Positions 57,245 to 64,000 of a stretch of 64,000 nucleotides of DNA are shown piece by piece (positions within the stretch are counted from its first letter, which is position 1; each line of letters starts with the position of its first letter). Origin of the DNA: Theodoxus fluviatilis. Lineage: Eukaryota > Mollusca > Gastropoda > Cycloneritida > Neritidae. Position numbers and translations under genes: made by a program. The stretch covers positions 52,236 to 116,235 of the forward strand of contig JAWQFJ010001213.1 of the NCBI GenBank assembly GCA_034096865.1. Reading direction: 5' to 3'. The notes under the pieces were generated by a model. The model worked only from the letters and a program-made list of their open reading frames with translations. It ran no database searches and had not been told where the DNA came from.

Positions 57245-58255
57245 TCAAAAACAAAATTTAATATTCTAAAGTGTTATATCTAGTATATAGATATTACCAA
57301 GTAGGAACTCACCATAGAATTTATTTGTGTATTTTTAATTAATCGATGTGTATTCGTTTGAATAAAAGTGAGGACACCCCTTTCTCAACAAAGAGAAAGT
57401 TATTTCGAGAGAGTCTCCGAGCAATAAAACCAAACTCGTCAAAGGCAAGGGTCTTTGATAAAACTCCGTGACAGCTCTTGAATGTATAACAAATAGGAAC
57501 AAGCAGGGGGAAATTCTTTAATTTTATTATACAATAAATAACAGATCTCATGTTTTGAGGGTAAAAATTAAAGGCTTTCCCCGAACGATTATAACATCTT
57601 TGATTATAATTTCTACCTGGGAGGATCCGGAAGTGCTCGATTCCCCTCCCTCCGCTCCCCCGCCCCTCCCACTCCTCTTATATCAAGTACAAAAGAAAAT
57701 ATGATACAAGCAAGGTCCATAATAGAAAAGTAACTAAATAACAACTCAATAAAGATTATCTAATGGTTTATTAAAGATAATTGAAGGCATTATGTAAGCA
57801 AAATGGTAATACGTCTTTTTTGTTGTTGAAATTGTGTTGTAAAATGGCTTCTCTTATCTCACATAGCGCCGTAACTCTGACGGTGATAACCTTTATCATG
57901 CTTCTCGTTGTAGCCATGAGCAGGTACTGTGGGTTTTTTATGCTTGCGCTTTCCTTTTCATTTCTCTATTCATTTTTTAAGACCTTGTGTGCTTTGTTAT
58001 GTTGTCCACTTATGATTTCACGAGTTTTGGGTTACTTATCCGTCTAGGCGTCTTACTGACATTACTGAAGAGTGAAGTTAAATTATAGTTTATGGCGGAT
58101 CCATAGCTGTGCTTGTTTGTTGTAGTTGTATATATCCGCAGTCTTGTCATGTGAAATGCACGGTACTGTGAGTGTGAATAGCTCGAGAGATGCGAGCATT
58201 CTTAGGTTCTGCATTGAATTCTTCTGTGTATGAAGCCAATTGCATTTGCAATACT
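57245..58255. other. Intergenic sequence between ERI1 and the palindromic element
   Basis: AT-rich. A hydrophobic open frame (57781-58047) has no splice, promoter or domain support. Nothing else was seen. Confidence 0.4.
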
Positions 58256-58260
58256 TACAA

Positions 58261-58793
58261 TGGTCGTTATCGGCAACATTTCCGGACACTGTACCTGAGG
58301 TACTCTGTCCGATCGGATTTAAAACTGAAGTACTCTGTCCAATCGGACAGAGTACCTCAGTTTGAAATCTCGGCATTTGAACGAGAACGAAACCGCAGCC
58401 GCCACTCCGCCTGACTGACTTCGCACGCCCGGAGTGTATCTTAAGCTAAACGACGTTTATTGGCGCTGCTGAAATGGTTGAAGTCGGAAACATTCGGAAC
58501 GTCGTTTAGCTTAAGATTACACCCGAATCACGCGGACCGTTAAGGAGCATGGAGTACAGTACCACTGAGCAAGACGTTTGTCACAAAACGCAGATACATT
58601 AACGCGGCCGGATCTTAGCATAACTCCCCAGGCTTGCGAAGTCAGTCAGGCGGAGTGGCGGGTGCGGTCTGAGCTGAGCGCTATCATCGGTATGTCACGT
58701 GACTGTAAGGACGAGATTTCAAACTGAGGTACTCTGTCCGATCGGACAGAGTACCTCAGGTACAGTGTCCGGAAATGTTGCCGATAACGACCA
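58261..58793. mobile_element. Palindromic (foldback) element, copy 2, with 53 bp perfect TIRs
   Basis: 58261-58313 is the exact reverse complement of 58741-58793 (it begins TGGTCGTTATCGGCAACATT). Immediately inside each TIR are CGATCGG-centred short palindromes (58306-58360, 58720-58760). The core repeats the arms of copy 1 (GCCACTCCGCCTGACTGACT, CTTAAGCTAAACGACGT, GATCCGGCCGCGTTAAT), but its left arm is shortened by about 110 bp after CGCCCGGAG. Non-coding. Confidence 0.9.
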
Positions 58794-58799
58794 TTTCAC

Positions 58800-59030
58800 C
58801 TTACTTCTGGGCACCGTGTGCTTTGTGTTCGATTTGCTCAGTCACACTGTTAAATGTTAAGTTAGTGAGGCAGTCAACTCGTGCTTTTCTTTTGAGCGCT
58901 CATTTTCGATGCCCGCCGGTCACCTTGATCAAATAGTAGATCACGATCTCCTCAGTGAATCGATTTTTCATATCGTTGGAATTGGGATTTGGCATTTGCA
59001 TGGTTGACCAAAACTGTCGCCTAACAGATA
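58800..59030. other. Unassigned spacer
   Basis: No supported feature. Confidence 0.4.
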
Positions 59031-59034
59031 CTGC

Positions 59035-59925
59035 TAGACAATGTTGTTAGCTAGACAGTATTGACAGAAAGATAGTGTTGGCAGCTAGACAGTGTTGGCA
59101 GCTAGACAATGTTGACAGCCAGACTGTATTGACAGCTACACAGTGTTGATAGCTAGAGAGCATTGACAGAGTGTTGGCAGCTAGACAATGTTGACAGCCA
59201 GACTGTATTGACAGCTACACAGTGTTGATAGCTAGAAAGCATTGACAGCGTGTTGACAGCTAGACAATGTTGACAGCTAGATTATTGACAGCTAGACAGT
59301 GTTGACAGCTAGACAGTGTTGACAGCTAGACAGTGTTGACAGCTAGAGAGCATTGACAGCTAGACAGTGCTGATAGCCAGAGTGTTGACAGCTAGAGTGT
59401 GTTGGCAACTAGAAGGTGTTGACAGCTAGACTGTATTGACAGCTAGATGGTGTTGATAGCTAGAGAGCATTGACAGCTAGACAGTGCTGATAGCCAGAGT
59501 GTTGACAGCTAGAGTGTGTTGGCAACTAGAAGGTGTTGACAGCTAGACTGTATTGACAGCTAGATGGTGTTGATAGCTGGAGAGCATTCACAGCTAGACA
59601 GTGTTGACAGCTAGGCTGTATTGACAGCTAGACTGTATTGACAGCTAGATGGTGTTGATAGCTAATGAACATTGACAGCTAGACTGTGTTAACAGCTAGA
59701 CTGTATTGACAGCTAGACAGTGTTGATAGCTAGAGAACATTGATAGCTAGAAAGTGTTGACAGCCAGGCTGTATTGACAGCTAGGCAGTGTTAACAGCTA
59801 GACAGTGTTGATAACTACTTAAACTAGAGAGCATTGACAGCTAGGTGGTGTTGACAGCTAGGCTGTATTGTCAGCAGGACTGTATTGAGTCATATTGACA
59901 GCTACACAGTGTTGGCAGCTAGACA
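59035..59925. repeat. 17 bp minisatellite (TTGACAGCTAGACAGTG)
   Basis: About 50 diverged units of TTGACAGCTAGACAGTG and TTGACAGCTAGACTGTA, with a longer block (59340-59480) duplicated next to itself. It ends about 90 bases before the acceptor of the exon at 60013. Confidence 0.93.
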
Positions 59926-60012
59926 ATGTGGGTCAATGCTGTACACAAGACAGTGAAAATGCTCGTCTGTATGGGTCATTGTGGTTGATGGATGCCTTGG
60001 TCTGTGCTGCAG

Positions 60013-60382
60013 TGGCAGTGTTTCCTACTGCTGGAGCGGCAGCTGGCAGGTGGAACGGTCCCTGCTGAATGAGTCCTGCATGACTGGTGCCACACACCTC
60101 CCCACCAGTCTGCCTCGAAGCCTGCCTGGCAGCCCAGAGCCACCCCCCTCCCCCTCTCCCTACCCCCTCGCCAGCACCAGCACCACTCCTCAGAACCTGA
60201 GCACAGTGAGGCGAATCTATGGAACTGGGGCCACACCTGTCCAGCACTGCATTGTCTTCAAGTACCTGGAGACGAAGGACTTGGGGGAAGGCACGACCGA
60301 GGTGACCATCAACACCAACTTCACTTGTGACCATCTCCAACACTGTCGGGGTGTTGGTGATAGTGCCCGACTCCTGGTCAAT
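60013..60382 (+). CDS. Internal exon of unrecognised, probably extracellular protein
   Basis: A GTCTGTGCTGCAG acceptor (ends 60012) and a GTGAGT donor (60383-60388) bound 370 nt that stay open in one frame and lean to C/G in third positions, unlike the surrounding AT-rich DNA. The segment begins GSVSYCWSGSWQVERSLLNE with several Cys. A Pro/Ser/Thr-rich linker (SLPGSPEPPPSPSPYPLAST) follows, then a more structured stretch, RIYGTGATPVQHCIVFKYLE to DHLQHCRGVGDSARLLVN. It has N-glycosylation sequons (NES, NLS, NFT), and its paired Cys suggest a secreted or membrane protein ectodomain. I could not name the family. Flanking exons were not found in the window, so the gene continues beyond 64000 or the other exons are short. 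Confidence 0.6.
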
Positions 60383-60389
60383 GTGAGTC

Positions 60390-60840
60390 TTGCTCTGTGT
60401 TGGTTTTGATGTCTGTGTCTTTGCTAGTTGCTGTGGGGTTCTAGTTCAGTGGTGTATGCATTATGTTCCTCATCACCTTAGTCTGTGTCCTGTTTCCATT
60501 CCCATACCATGCCAAGCCGCTAGGGAAGGGTTGAGCTCCTTCATCCTGGTAATGTTCGGAAACTTGTATCTGAGTTTGGTGACAGTGTGATGATCTTGTG
60601 GTGAAACTGCCTCACACAGAACACACTAGGCAGAAAAGGGGAAAAAAAGCTGTGGCTACGGTGACCCCGGTGACCCTATTTTGTCATGTCATCCCTAAGC
60701 TCTTGTCAATCAAGTACCAAAAAAAGACATCCTGGTGGTGCAGGGAAAAAAGTAGTCATTTTTGATGATGTAAAAATTGACTCCAAGAATATGAACACTT
60801 AAATAATACTTTTCTCTAAGCAGAAACAAAAACTGTAATT
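60390..60840. other. Intron sequence
   Basis: No feature was supported between the exon donor and the Polinton-like fragment. Confidence 0.4.
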
Positions 60841-60842
60841 GT

Positions 60843-61109
60843 TTGTATCTGTGTCAGTCCTGCTATGACGTTCCAAAATACATTCGAAGAAACACTAAGT
60901 GTTTTGTGTTGTTTAGTGGGCTGGACAATAAGGATGTGAGCTGTATAGCTCAAGACCGCAGTGCTGGGATTACTTCAGATGAGTTTGTTCAAGTGTATCG
61001 TGCAGCCACAGCAAAATCTTATTCATTCATGGTTTTGGACAAAACAGCAAGACTACTTCCAGAAATGTATAGAAAAGGGTTTGATTGCTTTTACAACAAA
61101 ATGCATTAA
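60843..61109 (+). pseudogene. Polinton/Maverick-like packaging ATPase, C-terminal remnant
   Basis: A frame of about 85 codons holds FVLFSGLDNKDVSCIAQD, then GITSDEFVQVYRAATAKS, then SFMVLDKT and YRKGFDCFYN, closing at 61109. The order resembles the end of the FtsK/HerA-type (A32-like) DNA-packaging ATPases of Polintons and related virus-like elements. There, such an ATPase pumps genome into capsids. The Walker A and B part is missing, so it is a fragment. The assignment rests on motif style, not a search. Confidence 0.5.
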
Positions 61110-61150
61110 TTAAAGTTATCTTGAAATAATATATACTGTAAATTATTGCA

Positions 61151-61430
61151 ATGAGTTTTGAACATATACAAACGGTTATTAAGCGAAATGAGCTAATCAA
61201 GAAATACTTAAATGCTCGAGAGGCAAACAGAAAAGGTGACTGCAGCAAAAGTTGCTAAGGAAGAGTACCAGAGAAATGTTGTACAGCCTTTCACTCAACC
61301 AATCGTGGAGGCAATACAGCTGCTGCCTTTATTACAGCCTACGCTTCCTCCAGCTTTGCCTCCTGCTGTACCAGCACCTAGAACAGGTAAATTTCAGCTG
61401 ACTTGGACTCTGAAATAAGTCCCGATGTTT
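61151..61430 (+). pseudogene. Polinton-like element, second broken frame
   Basis: A short frame opens at 61151 (MSFEHIQTVIKRNELIKKYL) and breaks near 61255. Text in another frame (EEYQRNVVQPFTQPIVEAIQ) runs on to 61418 with a Leu/Pro-rich end (PTLPPALPPAVPAP). At least one frameshift lies between them. The order just downstream of an ATPase fits a structural or accessory gene, but I cannot name it. Confidence 0.4.
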
Positions 61431-61614
61431 TAGTGAGGTATGGACTGCCCATGATATCAAAAACACTGGAAGCTATTAAAGAGGATGGGTCAACTGTTTT
61501 GGGAACACTAAAATACTAGATGATGATTCAGTAAAACACATGTATCAAGATGCTGGGCAGTAAAAAAGGAGGAAGTAAGAAAAAAATCTCAGCAAGAAAT
61601 GGAACAGATTCAAT

Positions 61615-62268
61615 ATGACCTCATTAATTTACATAAATTCAGAAATTAAATTAAGAGTATTCAATAATTTTTCTGTCCTTACAACAAGTAATTCAGAAGT
61701 CTATGGAGAAGGCATTGGTACTAAACAGGTAAGGCATAAGGCGCCTTACAAGTTAACAAAGGACTTTATATTTGGAAACCTCCAAATTGACCCATCACAG
61801 CTGTCTCAGTTAAAATTAGTGGCCTACAAACATTATTTAAAAGTCCTTAGCAAACCAGTTGATTATGATTTTATTGAGTTGCTCCATAAAAGATTCAACT
61901 CCAAAAAAGGCTACACTCCAGAAGCTCTTGCAACATTTAAGAAGTTGGTTGAGTTGTCTGGTTTACCCATTAACCAAAGATCAATGAAATTTACAAGGGT
62001 TGTAAAACCCAGATCTGTAGAGGGCTGTAAGACAGAGGACTTAGCCAATAGACTGGTTGTATTGACTGGAAGTGTAGAAGTAGGAAACAAAGCCAAGCAT
62101 GTTAGTACTAATGAGACAGTAGATATCCTCACAAAGCTGTTAAAGTACAGTAACATTATCACTATATCAGCAAAGATGAATATGAAACAATTTATGAAAA
62201 ATACACAAATATGTGAGCCAATATATTTTATTTGTATGAAATATACATGGAAGAAAAAGTTGTTTTGA
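61615..62268 (+). pseudogene. Polinton-like element, third frame (uncharacterised element protein)
   Basis: About 150 residues from KAPYKLTKDFIFGNLQID through YDFIELLHKRFN and SGLPINQRSMKFTR to LTKLLKYSNIITIS, ending at 62268. The preceding and following text is AT-rich and looks unrelated to the protein, so the original start and end are lost. The style (charged, Lys-rich, a VxxGN step before a C-terminal helix) is like uncharacterised proteins often seen beside Polinton ATPases in invertebrate genomes. This is an impression, not a match. Confidence 0.4.
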
Positions 62269-62464
62269 GTAGTGCTGCAGCACCTATAGGTTGTGCATAT
62301 GACTTTACCATTGACTTTAACATACGATCAATGTCATAATTTGTTAATGGAGCCGGTTTTAAAAAATTTAAAAAATTCTGCCACAGGAAAAGAGAGAAGT
62401 GAGAAAATAGGAGCCTGCAAATGTGACTAGCATAACTGTACAGCTCGCCTGCCTTTCAGGTAGA

Positions 62465-62675
62465 GGCCTCTCAGGCAGTCCCCCTGTGGGCTCGGGGTAA
62501 GAGTTGACCCACCGTGTCTCCCTACGCAATTGATAAGAGGCGAATATCTAGGGACACCGTGACTGGATTACGTTTACTCTCAACTGTTCTTGTGCTTTTC
62601 GTGCTACAATGGCCTTACATAGCCTTCAAAGGCTGATAGGCCGTAAAACACTATCCATCCATCCATCCATCCTCT
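62465..62675 (+). mobile_element. SINE family A copy, near full length
   Basis: CCCCTGTGGGCTCGGGGTAA, GTTGACCCACCGTGTCTCCC, AAGAGGCGAATATCTAGGGA, GTGACTGGATTACGTTTACT, AATGGCCTTACATAGCCTTC, AAAGGCTGATAGGCCGTAAA and an (ATCC)n tail. Close to 21262-21458. Confidence 0.9.
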
Positions 62676-62679
62676 CAGG

Positions 62680-63250
62680 CAGACACTGTGTTTACCCCGG
62701 CTGCCGAAAAAAGAACCACCCATTCCCCTCCCCCAACCCCATTAATTCAAGGCCTCCTCTCTCACGCTCTGTTAAGCACTGCGCATCCGGGCCTGTTTGG
62801 CCCTCCCTTCCCAAGCGTCTCGGGTTTTTGCAGTCTGGCAGGCACGCAATTGCACAGCTCTCAATCCTCCCTCCACCTTCAGCTTCTCTCTGCCTCAATC
62901 CTCACTCCACTCAGTGATTGCATTTTTGCAGGGTAGGCTGTCGCCTTGAGCTGCTGCAGGCGGGCAGGCAGGCTGGTGCAGTTATTGAGCGATTGGACTC
63001 GCTCACCACCACCCCCACCCTGTTTGCGCTCTCCCTTCCCCAGTTTAGGTGGCAGCGAGCGGCGTCAGTGTGGCACGGATATAGGTTGAACGGCGTTGTC
63101 ACTGATTTGGCGTTCAATTTTGACAGTGACAAGTGGAGTTATTTCCCTTCGACTGCAGGGATATTCCATCAAAAGTAAGTAGCCAATTAAATTTAATTGA
63201 AAAAGTTAGGAGTCGGCTAATTAGGGGTGATCTGGCCGCCCCAACCTCTA
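62680..63250. other. Unassigned CT-rich sequence
   Basis: Short open frames on both strands without domain support. An AAAAGTAAGT near 63172 could be a donor, but no convincing exon precedes it. Confidence 0.35.
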
Positions 63251-63254
63251 TACT

Positions 63255-63415
63255 ACTCTTCTCCCTACGCAATTTGTAAGAGGCAAATAAAAAGAGACAT
63301 CGTGACTTTATTTGTGTTAACTCCAAACAATCTAGTGATTTTTGTGCTTGTTGGCCTTTCATAGCCTATAAAGGCTGATAGACCGTAAAAAATCCATCCA
63401 TCCATCCACCCATCC
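63255..63415 (+). mobile_element. SINE family A copy (5'-truncated)
   Basis: CTCCCTACGCAATTTGTAAG, GTGATTTTTGTGCTTGTTGG, CCTATAAAGGCTGATAGACC and an ATCCATCC tail. Confidence 0.85.
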
Positions 63416-63515
63416 ACCATAGCGATTGGCTTCTTGACAGCCCCCTGGGTTTACGGACAGGCGGTGCCCTTGCCAGGTTTGTGCTCACACTTCTCCATAT
63501 GGCAGAAGTGTTCCT

Positions 63516-63749
63516 GTGGCACCGAGCTGGGTCTTCATGGTCTGCTTGGCATTCCTGGAGGTTGCTTCAGATCTAAATAATTATTGTCATTGTCCAAGGC
63601 AGAAGTTGGTGTATATGAAATTTGATGAAGAGATTTTCATCCCTGATTTCCACAAGAGCTGTGCCCTGTACGTGGCAGTCAGTGGTGGTCACAACCAAGA
63701 ATTTTTCCTAGAGTGCCCAGATGACCGTGCTGTTATTTTGATAATTTAA
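63516..63749 (+). CDS. Doubtful coding segment, unrecognised
   Basis: A 77-codon plus-strand frame begins with a hydrophobic stretch (VFMVCLAFLEVAS) that could be a signal peptide and continues NNYCHCPRQKLVYMKFDEEI with Cys spaced somewhat like a chitin-binding (peritrophin-A) module. No splice sites or promoter were identified and the fit is weak. AATAAA-like sequence is not evident close by. It may be chance. Confidence 0.2.
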   Translation: MAPSWVFMVCLAFLEVASDLNNYCHCPRQKLVYMKFDEEIFIPDFHKSCALYVAVSGGHNQEFFLECPDDRAVILII

Positions 63750-63962
63750 TCCACACAGTTTGGTAGCTGTGACTTCAATAATTTTTTGTACAACTGGAAC
63801 AAAGTTTGTAAGCCAAATTTGTTATGAAAGAAATTAGTGTGTCTGGGTGTTTATAGTGTTCCATTACAAGAAATGAAGTGCTTTAGCATTTTTTTCTCAG
63901 AAAAAAATATTTTGGTATAATTAAAGTTAAGATTTAAATGTTTGTAATTGCTGCTTCCCATA

Positions 63963-64000
63963 CTGTTGACCACTGCGTCTCCCCATGCGATTCGTAAGAG
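63963..64000 (+). mobile_element. SINE family A copy, cut by window end
   Basis: GACCACTGCGTCTCCCCATG and CGATTCGTAAGAG are the SINE central block. The rest lies beyond the window. Confidence 0.75.

Noticed and set aside
57781..58047. Hydrophobic 88-codon plus-strand frame resembling a small membrane protein
   Set aside because: AT-rich sequence with no promoter, splice or domain support. T-rich DNA gives hydrophobic translation by chance.

Overview
This is eukaryotic nuclear DNA from an animal, most likely a marine mollusc and probably a gastropod. The reasons are split genes with GT-AG introns, very dense micro- and minisatellites, several families of interspersed elements, and a recognisable animal gene, ERI1. 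The organism call is an inference from repeat style, not from a marker gene. Perhaps 2-3 percent of the window is supportable host coding sequence. The long open frames that cover the tandem arrays are artefacts of repeat units whose length suits open reading.

Layout. 1-1500 is a 12-16 bp minisatellite. 2060-4250 is a decayed satellite of about 178 bp, marked by a recurring GTTATGAAC box in both orientations. 4833-7660 (minus strand) holds the first two coding exons of an unrecognised zinc-ribbon gene with a CpG-rich promoter (CRE and YY1-like sites). 7900-16600 is repeats, a dead Tc1/mariner transposase, an LTR-like remnant, a 13 bp minisatellite and a large palindromic element. 16680-21830 is packed with copies of one SINE/LINE pair that share a 3' tail ending in (ATCC)n. 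One SINE copy has an internal 28 bp segment expanded about 35-fold. 24660-31557 is a non-LTR retrotransposon (minus strand) split by a 3.87 kb insertion. The insertion has Helentron-like ends and carries a THAP zinc-finger exon. 32040-35320 is more SINE/LINE copies, a 42 bp minisatellite and palindromic-element debris. 35460-41198 is mostly unassigned and includes one possible acidic terminal exon (37726-37961).

41199-57240 (minus strand) is the ERI1 gene (SAP domain plus DEDDh 3'-5' exonuclease). Four coding exons join in frame to a 359-residue protein, and a plausible untranslated first exon with ETS/CCAAT-like promoter sites lies near 57125-57240. Its introns hold a 3.5 kb minisatellite (52/19 bp), a hAT-like MITE, a tRNA-derived SINE, a second minisatellite and three Helentron-like copies, one nested inside another.

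58261-58793 is an intact 53 bp-TIR palindromic element. 59035-59925 is a 17 bp minisatellite running almost up to an unrecognised coding exon of an extracellular-looking protein (60013-60382, plus strand). 60843-62270 is a decayed Polinton/Maverick-like fragment containing the end of a packaging-type ATPase. 62465-64000 is more SINE copies.

Functionally, ERI1 (histone mRNA and small-RNA 3' trimming) is the only host gene whose role is clear. Everything else of interest is mobile or tandem DNA and its interaction with host introns.
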